Positions 8,590 to 18,241 of a stretch of 64,000 bases of DNA are shown piece by piece. A program made the position numbers and the translations under genes. Source of the DNA: Roseobacter cerasinus (lineage in GTDB: Bacteria > Pseudomonadota > Alphaproteobacteria > Rhodobacterales > Rhodobacteraceae). The stretch covers positions 365,001 through 429,000 of the forward strand of contig NZ_BLIV01000002.1 of assembly GCF_009811755.1 (NCBI RefSeq). The letters run 5' to 3'. The notes beneath the pieces are model-generated. The model did no database searches and was not told where the DNA came from. It was given only the letters and a program-made list of their open reading frames with translations. The first letter of the stretch is position 1; each line of letters begins with the position of its first letter.

Positions 8590-9623
8590 CTTCGGTCGTG
8601 TCTGCTGCTGTGTTCGCTGGCCTGCTTGGCATGGCGGGTGAGGCAGCGGCCGAAGCGACTGTCACGGTGCTGGACTTCAACGATCTCGACGGTTGGGCGG
8701 AGGATGATCATCAGGCCGCCTTTGATGCCTTCCGCGCGACCTGCCCTGATATGGATGATCTCGACTGGCAGTCGCTTTGCGGTTACGCGACCACCGATCC
8801 TGATCCGAGGATGTTTTTCGAGCTTCTGTTTCGGCCCGTCCTGATTGAGGATGGCGCGCCGGGGCTGTTCACCGGGTATTTTGAGCCTGAACTGAATGGG
8901 TCGCGCCAACGCACCGACAGGTTCCGCTATCCGCTCTATGCGATGCCGCGTGAGGCACGAAAAACCGACCTCTGGTATTCCCGTCGGCAGATCATCAATG
9001 GGCGCCTGCTCGAAGGGCGCGGTCTTGAAATCGCCTGGGTCGATGACCCGGTAGAGCTGTTTTTTCTACAAATTCAAGGATCTGGGCGGGTGCATCTGCC
9101 GGGCGGAGACAAGCTGCGCGTGGGTTATGCTGGTGCCAATGGCCACAGCTATCGTTCTATCGGGAAGGAGCTTGTGCGGCGCGGCATCTACGCCGCGCAT
9201 CAGGTCAGCGCCGAGGTGATCAAGAACTGGGTGCGGCGCAATCCTGTCGCAGGGCGCGAGTTGTTGTTTCACAATCCCTCCTACGTGTTCTTCCGCGAAG
9301 TGAGTGAGGTGCCCGCGCACAAAGGGCCGCTGGGTGCGATGAACCGGTCTGTCACGCCGATGCGCAGCATCGCGGTCGACCCTGATTTCGTCCCTCTGGG
9401 TGCTCCGGTTTGGGTTGAGAAGGACGGCGCGCAGCCGCTGCGCCGCCTGATGATCGCGCAGGACACCGGCTCGGCCATCAAGGGCGCGCAGCGGGCGGAT
9501 GTGTTCTTTGGCACGGGCGATGTTGCCGGGCGCGCGGCGGGCAAGCTGAAGGACCCCGGGCGCATGGTCGTCCTGTTGCCAATCCAGCGCGCCTTTGCCA
9601 TGGCCCCGGACGGCACCCCGTGA
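8586..9623 (+). CDS. mltA: murein transglycosylase MltA family
   Basis: Lytic transglycosylase that cleaves peptidoglycan glycan strands in the periplasm. The N-terminus TSVVSAAVFAGLLGMAGEAA is a signal peptide; an alternative start at 8562 adds eight residues. The MltA barrel follows (GLFTGYFEPELNGS, FFLQIQGSGRVHLPGG, VGYAGANGHSYRSIG) and the C-terminal 3D domain with its conserved aspartates is visible (AVDPDFVPLGAPVWV, RLMIAQDTGSAIKG, RADVFFGTG). No lipobox Cys is seen, unlike E. coli MltA. The start overlaps timA by four bases and the stop overlaps the next gene. Confidence 0.92.
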   Translation: MTSVVSAAVFAGLLGMAGEAAAEATVTVLDFNDLDGWAEDDHQAAFDAFRATCPDMDDLDWQSLCGYATTDPDPRMFFELLFRPVLIEDGAPGLFTGYFEPELNGSRQRTDRFRYPLYAMPREARKTDLWYSRRQIINGRLLEGRGLEIAWVDDPVELFFLQIQGSGRVHLPGGDKLRVGYAGANGHSYRSIGKELVRRGIYAAHQVSAEVIKNWVRRNPVAGRELLFHNPSYVFFREVSEVPAHKGPLGAMNRSVTPMRSIAVDPDFVPLGAPVWVEKDGAQPLRRLMIAQDTGSAIKGAQRADVFFGTGDVAGRAAGKLKDPGRMVVLLPIQRAFAMAPDGTP

Positions 9624-10213
9624 CACGCCGTAAACTGTCGCCTGAGGAAGAGGCCCTCTGGCGCAAGGTCACTGAAAACACCGAAGCCCTGCGCGCGCGG
9701 GAGACCTTTGACCCTGATGCGGTCGCTCCGCCGCCCAAACCATCGGCTGCACGACCAAAGCCAGACTTAAACAAGCTCAACCAGACATTCCCGCCCAAGC
9801 CCGAACGACGCAAAACCTCCTTTGATCTTATGCCGTCCCTGCCCGACCGGCTACAGGCAGCACCTGTGCAGATGGACCGCAAGGCTTTTGCAAAGATGAC
9901 ACGAGGCAAGCTCAAACCCGAAGGACGGATTGACCTGCATGGCATGACGCTGGACCGTGCGCATGGGGTCCTCGCCACCTTCATCCTGTCTGCACATAAG
10001 TCGGGGAAACGGCTGGTGCTGGTCATCACCGGCAAGGGCAAAAACCGCGATGAAGGCGGGCCGATCCCCGTCCGCCACGGCGTTTTGCGCCATCAAGTGC
10101 CGCAATGGCTGGCCGCGCCGCCGCTGTCGTCTGTGGTCATGCAGGTGAGCCAGGCTCATGTCAGCCACGGCGGTGGTGGGGCCTATTATGTCTATCTCAG
10201 GCGCCGCCGTTAG
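9620..10213 (+). CDS. Smr/MutS2-domain endonuclease-like protein
   Basis: A 197-residue protein with a charged, Pro-rich N-terminal half and a C-terminal Smr domain: RIDLHGMTLDRAH (the LDxHG-type motif), LVITGKGKN (the TGxG motif) and HGGGGAYYVYLRRR. Smr domains nick or bind DNA or RNA; the biological role of this stand-alone form is not settled. It starts with GTG at 9620, overlapping the mltA stop, so it is the third gene of the timA-mltA operon. The last 17 bases overlap the convergent MFS gene. Confidence 0.88.
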   Translation: MTRRKLSPEEEALWRKVTENTEALRARETFDPDAVAPPPKPSAARPKPDLNKLNQTFPPKPERRKTSFDLMPSLPDRLQAAPVQMDRKAFAKMTRGKLKPEGRIDLHGMTLDRAHGVLATFILSAHKSGKRLVLVITGKGKNRDEGGPIPVRHGVLRHQVPQWLAAPPLSSVVMQVSQAHVSHGGGGAYYVYLRRRR

Positions 10214-11423
10214 GCAGGTCGCGCCGGTACCGCAGGATGCCCAGTGTGGCGAGCGCCGCACCCACCAGGTAAAACCCGGCGTAGGGGATCATCTGCTGCG
10301 GAAAGGCGATGCCATAGTCGATCAATGCCCCGCTGATCCCCGGCCCTATGGCAGAGCCAAAGACCGCAAGGGCCCCGGCTGCCGCTTTGATCGCCCCGAG
10401 GTTTCGGGTGCCGTAAAACACAGGCCAAAACGCGGTGATGGCCGTGCCATGCATGCCCTGTCCGATCCCAAAGATCACAAGGCCGATGCCAGCGGCCACG
10501 AGGGTATCGGCAAGCCCGAGCGCCGCAAAGGCCAGTGCGAAAGGCAGCAGCTGGAGAGGCAGAACGCGTGTGACGCCGAAGCGGTCTACCGCCCAGCCTG
10601 TCAGGAAGGTAGCGGCGATCATCGAGACGGTCAGGAGCGGCATCAACGACACGAAAGCGACCAGGCTCCAGCCCTTCACCTCGGTCAGATGAACCAGCTG
10701 AAAGAAAAGCGCGGTCCCCCAGGCCGGTGGGCCGACCATCAGGGGGAGGAGCAGGTAAAAGAGCGGATGCCGCAGAACCTCGAGCCGCGTCCAGTGCCGC
10801 TCGGCCATCCCAAGGCTTGTGCTGCTTTCCGCAAGTGACTGTGGGGTGCGTTCTCGCCGCAGCAGGCTCTGGATCGCGGGGATGGTCAGCACGACCAACC
10901 CCGCCGCCACAACCCATAGGGTGCGCCACTCCGTAATGGCGAGAAGGGCGACAAAGAAGATCGGCAGCACCGCCTGCCCGACGGCAAAGCCCATAGAGGC
11001 AATCGAGATCGCGCGTCCCCGCGCGGCGACAAACCAGCGGGACATGGCGATATAGGCAAGCTCGGACATGATCCCCTGCCCGAGCAATCGCAGCGCATAG
11101 ATGGTGACGATCAGGGCGATCCAACCCTTGGCGGCAGTCATGGCGAGGCAGGCAAGTGCCAATAGTACCATCACAACGAGTGAGAGATTGCGGACGCGGA
11201 ATCTATCCGTCAGCACGCCCGCCCAGATCATCGTCACCGCAGAGAGCGTCGTGCCGATCGTATAGAGCCCGCCCCATTGCCCGTCGGTCAGGCCAAAGTC
11301 GCGCATGATGTCACCGGCAAAGAGCGCGATGAAAAACGTCTGACCGTAGGAGGAGGTGAACGACAACAGGAACCCTGCCAGCAGGAAGAGCCGGTTGTCG
11401 ATCAGGAAGCGGATGTAGCCCAT
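10197..11423 (-). CDS. MFS transporter
   Basis: A 408-residue major facilitator superfamily protein with about twelve hydrophobic segments in two halves, and the loop 2-3 motif GVLTDRFRVRNL resembling the MFS G-x-L-a-D-r-x-G-r signature, repeated in the second half as GWAVDRFGVTRV. The substrate cannot be told from sequence. It ends in a 17-base antisense overlap with the Smr gene and starts 38 bp after the hslU stop, so it may be the tail of the hslVU transcript. Confidence 0.85.
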   Translation of the reverse strand: MGYIRFLIDNRLFLLAGFLLSFTSSYGQTFFIALFAGDIMRDFGLTDGQWGGLYTIGTTLSAVTMIWAGVLTDRFRVRNLSLVVMVLLALACLAMTAAKGWIALIVTIYALRLLGQGIMSELAYIAMSRWFVAARGRAISIASMGFAVGQAVLPIFFVALLAITEWRTLWVVAAGLVVLTIPAIQSLLRRERTPQSLAESSTSLGMAERHWTRLEVLRHPLFYLLLPLMVGPPAWGTALFFQLVHLTEVKGWSLVAFVSLMPLLTVSMIAATFLTGWAVDRFGVTRVLPLQLLPFALAFAALGLADTLVAAGIGLVIFGIGQGMHGTAITAFWPVFYGTRNLGAIKAAAGALAVFGSAIGPGISGALIDYGIAFPQQMIPYAGFYLVGAALATLGILRYRRDLPNGGA

Positions 11424-11461
11424 GCGCCTGATCTTGCAGGCGGACGAGCGGAAGGGAAGCG

Positions 11462-12766
11462 TTAAAGCACGTAGCGGCTGAGATCGGTGGATTTGGTCAG
11501 CTCACCGAGGTTTTTCTCAACAAAGTCTGCGTTCACGGTCACCGTCTCGCCCGCCTGATCCGGGGCGTTGAAGGACAGCTCTTCAAAGACGCGTTCCATG
11601 ACCGTATAGAGCCTGCGCGCGCCAATGTTCTCGACCGACTGGTTCACGTCCGCGGCGATCTTGGCCAGCGCCGCGATGCCCTCCGGCTCGAAGGTCACGG
11701 TGACCTCCTCGGTGCCCATGAGCGCAGTGTATTGCAGGGTCAATGCGTTGTCGGTCTCTGTCAGGATGCGCACAAAATCCTCTTCGGTGAGCGCGCGCAG
11801 CTCCACGCGGATGGGCAGACGGCCTTGCAGTTCAGGCAGCAAGTCAGAGGGTTTGGCGATGTGGAAGGCGCCCGAGGCGATGAAGAGCACGTGGTCGGTC
11901 TTCACCGGCCCGTGCTTGGTGCTGACCGTGGTGCCTTCGATCAGTGGCAGCAGGTCGCGCTGCACGCCCTCGCGGCTCACATCCCCGCCGCGCGCGTCGG
12001 AGCGGGCGCAGACCTTGTCGATCTCATCGAGGAATACGATCCCGTTTTGCTCCACAGCTTCGATGGCCGCCTTGGTCACCGTCTCATCATCGAGCAGCTT
12101 GTCGGCCTCTTCGCCAATCAGCATGTCATAGCTCTCTGCGACCGAGAGGCGCTTGCGCGTCTTCCGCCCGCCCATGGCCTTGCCGAAGATATCCCCGAGG
12201 TTGAGCATGTTCATGCCCCCCGGCTGGCCGGGAATGTCCATCATCGGGAAGGGGTTCGAGGTGTCGGCGACCTCCAGGTCGATCATCTGATCGTCCAGAT
12301 CGCCCGCTTTCAGTTTCTTGCGGAACATCTCTCGTGTGCCGTCGCGCGCGTCTTCGCCAGCGATGGCGTCGATCACCCGCTCTTCCGCCGCTTTATGCGC
12401 GCCCGCCTTCACATCGTCGCGCATGTGCTCGCGCGTCATGATGATGGCGCTGTCCACCAGATCGCGTATGATCTGCTCCACATCGCGGCCCACATAGCCG
12501 ACTTCGGTGAACTTCGTTGCTTCCACTTTCAGGAAGGGCGCGCGGGCGAGCTTGGCCAGACGGCGACTGATCTCGGTCTTGCCGACGCCGGTGGGCCCGA
12601 TCATCAGGATGTTCTTGGGGTAAACCTCGTCGCGCAGATCATCCCCAAGCTGCTTGCGCCGCCAGCGGTTGCGCAGCGCCACGGCGACGGCGCGCTTGGC
12701 GTCCTTCTGCCCGATGATGAAACGGTCGAGCTCGGAGACGATCTCGCGGGGGGTCAGGTCGGTCAT
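11462..12766 (-). CDS. hslU: ATP-dependent protease ATPase subunit HslU
   Basis: AAA+ unfoldase that feeds substrates to the HslV peptidase. The 434 residues show Walker [18 protein letters not shown], the pore loop GYVGRD, the intermediate (I) domain at about 110-240, Walker [11 protein letters not shown], and a C-terminal tail ending SRYVL, close to the RYIL/RFIL tail that docks into HslV. It lies three bases downstream of a membrane protein gene that separates it from hslV. Confidence 0.96.
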   Translation of the reverse strand: MTDLTPREIVSELDRFIIGQKDAKRAVAVALRNRWRRKQLGDDLRDEVYPKNILMIGPTGVGKTEISRRLAKLARAPFLKVEATKFTEVGYVGRDVEQIIRDLVDSAIIMTREHMRDDVKAGAHKAAEERVIDAIAGEDARDGTREMFRKKLKAGDLDDQMIDLEVADTSNPFPMMDIPGQPGGMNMLNLGDIFGKAMGGRKTRKRLSVAESYDMLIGEEADKLLDDETVTKAAIEAVEQNGIVFLDEIDKVCARSDARGGDVSREGVQRDLLPLIEGTTVSTKHGPVKTDHVLFIASGAFHIAKPSDLLPELQGRLPIRVELRALTEEDFVRILTETDNALTLQYTALMGTEEVTVTFEPEGIAALAKIAADVNQSVENIGARRLYTVMERVFEELSFNAPDQAGETVTVNADFVEKNLGELTKSTDLSRYVL

Positions 12767-12769
12767 GGG

Positions 12770-13846
12770 TTAGGCCTTTGTTACATGAGAGGGCGGCAGC
12801 CGGTGCAGCGGGACAAACCCCGGCAGCAGCGCCAGCAGGCGCGTGCGGATTTTCTCCCACCGCGCGCCGAGGAAAAGCAGCACGACACCGAGGAAGAACA
12901 CGGTGAACACCGCGCCATCCCCTTCGAAGATCGTGGCGGTCAGGATCACGGTGTAGCCGATGGCGGCGATCAGGAACGAGCGTCGGTCGATGATGATGGC
13001 AACCAGCGCAAAGAGGGTCAGCACGGCAACCAGCGCAGTGTTGGACCAGCTTTCCTCGCGGTCGAGCAGCGTGAGCGCGATGGTGTTCACGAGCGCCGGG
13101 GCCGCGACCACATGCAGCCAGAAGCCATTGGCCGCGCGGCGGGTGACCCGGTGCGGGTCGGACATATCGAACGTCATGGCCACGCCAAAGACCACGAGGC
13201 CAAGCGCCAGTGTGATCCAGGCGAAGGGGCCACCCGCCGAGAGCAGGAAGAGGTCTTCAATCGACTGTGGCGAGCCGCTGCTGTTCCCTGCGATTATAAT
13301 GGCCACGCCAAAGGCCCCCAACGCGATCAGCGCTAGGGCAAAAGGCACGCGGAAGCGAAACCAGAAGATGAACAGCGCCAGCGTGGCAAGGGCAAAGGGC
13401 ATCGGCAAGCTGCTGTTGTCGCCCTGCGCTACCATAAACAGTTCGGAAAAGGCCCCTGCCAGCCCGTAGGCGGCATTTGCCGCGAAGAGCACGGCGAGCG
13501 CAATGGCTGGCGCAACCATGCGGCGGCGGCGGATGAAGTATTCCGACAGTGTCCAGAGCGCGACCGCCCCGGCGACACTTGAGTACATCAGCGTATCGCG
13601 GATTTGGAGCGGGTCCTGCGCGATCCAGAAGGTCACGATGCCGATCCAGCCCATGGCCAGAATGCTGAGGCCCACGACGATGAAAATCTCGTTGAACCCT
13701 TTGAAAAGCTCAAAAGGTTCATCACCAGGTGCAAGGTTCTCGCGCGCACCGCTGCGGCTGTGCGCGAGGCTGACGAGCGCCGCCGCTTGAGCCTCCGTCA
13801 CGATACCGGCGCTGACGGAAGCGCGGAGATCGTCACGGTCGATCAT
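12770..13846 (-). CDS. multi-pass membrane protein of unknown function between hslV and hslU
   Basis: I do not recognise a named family with certainty. The 358 residues have a soluble N-terminal stretch of about 55 residues ([20 protein letters not shown]), then roughly nine or ten hydrophobic segments interrupted by short basic loops ([20 protein letters not shown]), and a short C-terminal tail. The start overlaps the hslV stop by four bases (ATGA) and the stop lies three bases before hslU, so it is translationally coupled to both protease subunits. Whether it is functionally tied to the protease or just a passenger is unknown. Confidence 0.8.
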   Translation of the reverse strand: MIDRDDLRASVSAGIVTEAQAAALVSLAHSRSGARENLAPGDEPFELFKGFNEIFIVVGLSILAMGWIGIVTFWIAQDPLQIRDTLMYSSVAGAVALWTLSEYFIRRRRMVAPAIALAVLFAANAAYGLAGAFSELFMVAQGDNSSLPMPFALATLALFIFWFRFRVPFALALIALGAFGVAIIIAGNSSGSPQSIEDLFLLSAGGPFAWITLALGLVVFGVAMTFDMSDPHRVTRRAANGFWLHVVAAPALVNTIALTLLDREESWSNTALVAVLTLFALVAIIIDRRSFLIAAIGYTVILTATIFEGDGAVFTVFFLGVVLLFLGARWEKIRTRLLALLPGFVPLHRLPPSHVTKA

Positions 13847-14400
13847 GCAGAGATGCTCTCCACCGTGAGATTGCCGTTGGTGTAAACGCAGATGTCGGCC
13901 GCAATGGCCATGGCGTCGCGCGCCACCTGCTCGGCGGAGCGGTCCCCGTCCATCATCCCGCGTGCTGCGGCCAACGCGTAGTTCCCGCCCGACCCGATAG
14001 CGGCCACATTGTGCTCGGGCTCCAGCACGTCACCTGCGCCGGTGATGACCAGAAGGTCGTTCCCGTCGGTCACGATCAGCATCGCTTCGAGCTTTTGCAG
14101 GTATTTGTCGGTGCGCCAGTCCTTGGCCAGCTCGACACTGGCGCGGGCCAACTGCCCGGGCGTTGCCTCCAGCTTGGCCTCCAGCCGTTCAAGCAGCGTG
14201 AAGGCATCGGCGGTGGACCCGGCAAAGCCTGCCACCACGTCAAACCCACCGGGGCTGAGCCTGCGCACCTTGCGCGCCGTGCCCTTGATGACCGTCTGGC
14301 CCAACGACACCTGCCCGTCACCGGCGATCACAACTTCACCAGCCTTTTTCACACCGATGATCGTGGTCCCGTGCCATCCGGGAAACTCGTCCTGCGCCAT
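13843..14400 (-). CDS. hslV: ATP-dependent protease peptidase subunit HslV
   Basis: Proteasome-type threonine peptidase forming the core of the HslUV protease. The 185 residues begin [19 protein letters not shown]; Thr12 after HG is the expected nucleophile exposed by removal of an 11-residue propeptide. [13 protein letters not shown] and [17 protein letters not shown] are family signatures. It is the first gene of an hslV / membrane protein / hslU unit. GGAGG precedes the ATG. Confidence 0.96.
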   Translation of the reverse strand: MAQDEFPGWHGTTIIGVKKAGEVVIAGDGQVSLGQTVIKGTARKVRRLSPGGFDVVAGFAGSTADAFTLLERLEAKLEATPGQLARASVELAKDWRTDKYLQKLEAMLIVTDGNDLLVITGAGDVLEPEHNVAAIGSGGNYALAAARGMMDGDRSAEQVARDAMAIAADICVYTNGNLTVESISA

Positions 14401-14478
14401 GTGGGCCTCCTTTGTCGTGCTGCTCTATATGGCGCGCAGGCTCGGGGGCTACAAGGTCCGGTGTCTGCCGCGCACAAA

Positions 14479-14507
14479 CAACAAAGGGCGCCCGGATGAG
14501 GCGCCCT
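14479..14507 (-). terminator. Rho-independent terminator downstream of trxA
   Basis: Inverted repeat GGGCGCC / GGCGCCC (14486-14492 and 14500-14506) with a seven-base loop. Read on the minus strand it is followed by TTTGTTGTTTG, a T-rich tract. It lies 24 bases after the trxA stop. Confidence 0.8.
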
Positions 14508-14530
14508 CTCTGTCTGTTCGATGGATTTGA

Positions 14531-14851
14531 TCAGATCGCGTCTTCGATCCAGCTTTGCAGGGCCGCCTTGGGCCGTGCGCCCGCCATGTTGGAGACAACC
14601 TGCCCGTCTTTGAAGATGAAGAGCGCCGGAATGCCCCGCACACCCATTTGTGCGGGCGAGTTCGGGTTCTCATCGACGTTCACTTTCACGATCTTTACCT
14701 TGCCGTTCATCTCGTCCGACAGCTCTTCGAGCGAGGGGCCGATCTGCTTGCAGGGGCCACACCACTCTGCCCAGAAATCAACAACAACGGGGATGTCGGA
14801 ATTCTTCACTTCGGCGTCGAATGTCGCGTCGGTTACAGCAAGGGTGGCCAT
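14531..14851 (-). CDS. trxA: thioredoxin
   Basis: Small cytosolic disulfide reductase. The 106 residues carry the active site WCGPCK (Cys31 and Cys34), the conserved cis-Pro in [12 protein letters not shown] and the expected thioredoxin length. GGAG lies about seven bases before the ATG. It follows addA on the same strand after 36 bp and is closed by a clear terminator. Confidence 0.97.
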   Translation of the reverse strand: MATLAVTDATFDAEVKNSDIPVVVDFWAEWCGPCKQIGPSLEELSDEMNGKVKIVKVNVDENPNSPAQMGVRGIPALFIFKDGQVVSNMAGARPKAALQSWIEDAI

Positions 14852-14887
14852 GGTGATCTCCTGACAGGCTATGCTTGGACGGTGAAC

Positions 14888-17800
14888 CTAGGGAGCGGGT
14901 GCAGCGGCGTCAAGATCTTGCGCGCGTTCAAGTGCAGTTGTCACGATATCGTGCGGCAGCGGCATAAGCGCACGGGCATGTGTCCAGAGGATCGCCGTTT
15001 CGATCCGGTGCCGCGGATAAATCTCCGCCAGCATATGGGCATAGGCACCCATCTGGCGCAGCAGGCCTTCGGGGCAGTCCTCCGGGCGCGAAGGGACTGC
15101 GCGGTTGGTCTTGAAATCCACGGCCAGCACGCTGTCGGGGCGGATGATCAGCCAGTCGATTGTGCCCGAGAGACGCGCCTCGCGCCACGGGGCGGACAGG
15201 CTGACCTCGGCCAAGGCCTCCTCGTTGAACAACCGCGCCAGTGCGGGTGTTTTCACAACTTCGGTGGCCTCGGCAAAAGCTTCCGCCTGATCGGGTGTCT
15301 GAAAACGGTGCCAATCCGACGGATCGGTGCCGCTCAGTACTTCAAGATAGTGATGCACAGCGCTGCCATAGGCTTTGGCTGTCTCTTCATCCCGGCCACT
15401 GTCGCCGGGCAACGCCTTTGCGCCGCCAAGCTCCGTTGGCGCGATAACAAGGGTCGGGTCTGGAGGCGGTGGCGCCTTGCGGTTGAACAACGGGTCAAGC
15501 GCTGCTGTGGGCGGTTTGGTCGAGGGTTGCGCAAGCAGGGGAAGATCCTCCCAATCTCCATGTGCGTGGCGCCGGATGTCGAGCCCCTGAAACCTCAGCT
15601 GCTGCGGCCCCAGGGTTTCCACCGCCTGCTCTACAATCTGATAAAAGCTCTCGCCGGTTTTCGACAGATCTCCCGCCGCCGCCACGATCAGCCATTTCTC
15701 TGCCCGCGTCAGCGCCACATAGAGCAGGCGCATCCGCTCCTCGAATTGCGCGGTTTTCATCTCGTCGATGCGGTCGGACATGGCGGGGGGCATCTCTGCG
15801 CTGCGTGTCTTCCACAGGGGCTGACCCTCGACTTGCACAATCTCATCGCGGATCTGGATGTCGCGCTTGCCCATGTCCGGCAAGATCACGATGGGCGCCT
15901 CCAGCCCCTTGGCGCCGTGGATCGTCATGACGCGGATCTGGTCCGACGCGCTGTCGATCTGCCGTTTGATCTCCAGATCATCTGTCTCCATCCAGACCAG
16001 GAAGCCGGTGAGGCTTGGCACTGCGGTGCGTTCATAGGCCAGCGCCTGGGAGAGCAGGGCGTTGATGCCGTCTTCCGCCTCGCGCCCCAGCCGCGCGAGC
16101 AGCCGTTTGCGCCCACCATGCCGGGTCAGAACCCGTTCGATCAGGTCGTAGGGGCGCAGGAAATCCACATTGGCGCGCAGATCGTTCAGTACCGCCAGTG
16201 TGTCGCCATAAACCTCGGGCTGGCCGCGCAACGCTTGCCACAGATGGTCTTCAGCGCGGCCATGCGCCAGATCAAACAGCTGCTTTTCGCTCCAACCGAA
16301 AAGCGGCGAGCGCAGAGCCGTGGCTAATGACAGGCTGTCTTCGGCCACCGCGAGGAAAGACAGCAAGGCCGCCAGATCGCGCACCGCCAATTCACCGCCC
16401 ACCTTCAACCGGTCCGCCCCGGCGATGGGCAGGTCATGCGCTTTGCAGGCGCGGATGATCTCGGCAAAGAGGTCCGAGCGGCGCTGCACAAGGATCAGGA
16501 AATCGCCCGCTTGCACCGGGCGCTTTGCGGGGCCATCCGGGCCATCGACCGGAATGGTCGCGCCGGTGTCGATCATCTGGCGGATCTGGCTGGCGATCTG
16601 CTGGGCCAGGAGAACCATGTGGTGCTGCGGGCTCTTGCGGTCGAGCGGGTCGTACCACGGGCGTTCTTCCGCCTCGGGCCGCTTGTCGAGCACGGGCCAG
16701 AGGTCCACCCGGCCGGGCAGCGCGGATTTGAAGGCGATGTGGCGGTTCTCCGCATCGAACCCGGCGTCTGACTGTGTCTCGAACGCTGCATCGACCACAT
16801 CCAGCACGGCGGGCGACGACCGGAAGGAATAGGCCAGCGAGAGGCTTTGGAACCGCTGTTCCACCGCCTCGATCTTGGTTTTGAACTCCGCATGCATCCG
16901 GTCGAACTCGCGCGGATCCGCGCCCTGAAAGGAATAGATCGACTGTTTTTTGTCCCCGACCACAAAGAGCGTGCGCGCCACGTCTTCGCGCGCGCCCTGC
17001 CCGCTGGAAAATTCCGCCGCCAGCTTGCGGATCACATCCCATTGCGTTGGGCTTGTGTCTTGCGCCTCGTCGACAAGGATGTGGTCGATGCCGCCGTCGA
17101 TGCGGAAGAGCACCCAGGCTGCCACCGCCGGGTCGGTCAGCAGGTCGCGGGCCTTCAGGATCAGATCATCGAAATCCAGCCAGCCGCGCAGGAGCTTTTG
17201 CTCCTCGTAAAGCGCCACAAACCGGCGGGCAAAGCGGTGCAGGGCGAGGCTCTTGCGCGCGGCGGCAAGCCCAAGCCGCGCCGCGCGGGCGTCTTCCACC
17301 CGGCGCATGAAGTCATCAAGGGCGGGCACATAGGCGCCGAGTACCGCCTGTGTCGCCTTGGTTGGGAAACTGCCGATCTTGGCAGAGAACGGGGATTTTG
17401 TAGAGGGGCCGGTGAGGAACACAGCCTCCAACCCCGGCAACGCGCCATAGCCGAGCGGCCCCAAGGCCATCAGTTTCTCAGCCGCCTTGGCGTCATTGCC
17501 GCCCTTGTCGCGCAGTGCAGGCAGGATGGCCGTGATCAGATCCGTCTCATCGCCTTGGAACACCGCGCGCTCAATGTTGGCCTCGGACAGATCGGCAGGC
17601 TGGTCGAACAGCGCCAGCAGATCCGCCAGCGTCACGTCCTGCGCAAACCGGGTGCGATGCTGGATTATTGTACGCATCAGGTCGCCGACATCCTGCCCGG
17701 TGGCAAAACGCGCGATGTCGGCAATCAGGCCTGCATCTGCGCCTTCGGCCATTTGGTCGACAATCTCAGCGCGCAAGAGATCTGCGGCGCGGTCTTCGAT

Positions 17801-18241
17801 TTCGGTGAACTGCGGGCTGACCCGCGCTTCGAGCGGAAAGCGGCGCAAGAGCGCGGCGCAGAACGAGTGGATCGTCTGGATCTTCAGCCCACCGGGCGTC
17901 TCAATGGCGCGGGCGAAGAGCGTGCGCGCCTCGCGCAATCGCGTATTTTCGATGTCGCCTTCGATGCCCAACTCGTGCAGCGAGGCGCGCAGCTCTGCCT
18001 CCGGCAGCATGGCCCAGGCGCCAAGGCGGCGGAACAGCCGGTTCTGCATCTCTGACGCCGCGGCCTTGGTGTAGGTCAGGCAGAGGATGTGATGCGGCTG
18101 CACCCCGTCGAGCAGCAGGCGCGCCACCCGGTCGGTCAGCACGCGGGTCTTGCCCGATCCGGCGTTGGCCGCGAGCCAGGTGGAGGCATCGGGCCGCGCG
18201 GCGCGGACCTGCGCTTCGGTTGCGTCGTCGCGCGGGGTCAT
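14888..18241 (-). CDS. addA: double-strand break repair helicase-nuclease AddA
   Basis: Helicase and nuclease subunit of AddAB, which processes DNA ends for RecA loading. The 1117-residue protein has Walker A AANAGSGKTRVLTDR near residue 24, the UvrD-type motifs (CLTYTKAAA, DHILVDEAQDTSPTQW, GDKKQSIYSFQGA, VMTIHGAKGLEAPIV, LLYVALTRAEKWL), and a C-terminal RecB-type nuclease domain with GTIDWLI, AVDFKTNR and QMGAYAHML. The ATG at 18241 overlaps the addB stop by four bases; an upstream ATG at 18280 lies inside addB. Confidence 0.95.
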   Translation of the reverse strand: MTPRDDATEAQVRAARPDASTWLAANAGSGKTRVLTDRVARLLLDGVQPHHILCLTYTKAAASEMQNRLFRRLGAWAMLPEAELRASLHELGIEGDIENTRLREARTLFARAIETPGGLKIQTIHSFCAALLRRFPLEARVSPQFTEIEDRAADLLRAEIVDQMAEGADAGLIADIARFATGQDVGDLMRTIIQHRTRFAQDVTLADLLALFDQPADLSEANIERAVFQGDETDLITAILPALRDKGGNDAKAAEKLMALGPLGYGALPGLEAVFLTGPSTKSPFSAKIGSFPTKATQAVLGAYVPALDDFMRRVEDARAARLGLAAARKSLALHRFARRFVALYEEQKLLRGWLDFDDLILKARDLLTDPAVAAWVLFRIDGGIDHILVDEAQDTSPTQWDVIRKLAAEFSSGQGAREDVARTLFVVGDKKQSIYSFQGADPREFDRMHAEFKTKIEAVEQRFQSLSLAYSFRSSPAVLDVVDAAFETQSDAGFDAENRHIAFKSALPGRVDLWPVLDKRPEAEERPWYDPLDRKSPQHHMVLLAQQIASQIRQMIDTGATIPVDGPDGPAKRPVQAGDFLILVQRRSDLFAEIIRACKAHDLPIAGADRLKVGGELAVRDLAALLSFLAVAEDSLSLATALRSPLFGWSEKQLFDLAHGRAEDHLWQALRGQPEVYGDTLAVLNDLRANVDFLRPYDLIERVLTRHGGRKRLLARLGREAEDGINALLSQALAYERTAVPSLTGFLVWMETDDLEIKRQIDSASDQIRVMTIHGAKGLEAPIVILPDMGKRDIQIRDEIVQVEGQPLWKTRSAEMPPAMSDRIDEMKTAQFEERMRLLYVALTRAEKWLIVAAAGDLSKTGESFYQIVEQAVETLGPQQLRFQGLDIRRHAHGDWEDLPLLAQPSTKPPTAALDPLFNRKAPPPPDPTLVIAPTELGGAKALPGDSGRDEETAKAYGSAVHHYLEVLSGTDPSDWHRFQTPDQAEAFAEATEVVKTPALARLFNEEALAEVSLSAPWREARLSGTIDWLIIRPDSVLAVDFKTNRAVPSRPEDCPEGLLRQMGAYAHMLAEIYPRHRIETAILWTHARALMPLPHDIVTTALERAQDLDAAAPAP

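Noticed and set aside
11732-13336. Long open frame of 534 codons on the plus strand
   Set aside because: It lies antisense to hslU and the membrane protein gene and has no domain-like sequence; GC-rich codon usage commonly leaves such shadow frames open.
14555-16327. Open frame of 590 codons on the plus strand
   Set aside because: Antisense to trxA and addA, whose motifs are convincing; the translated product is His/Gly/Arg-rich without recognisable domains.
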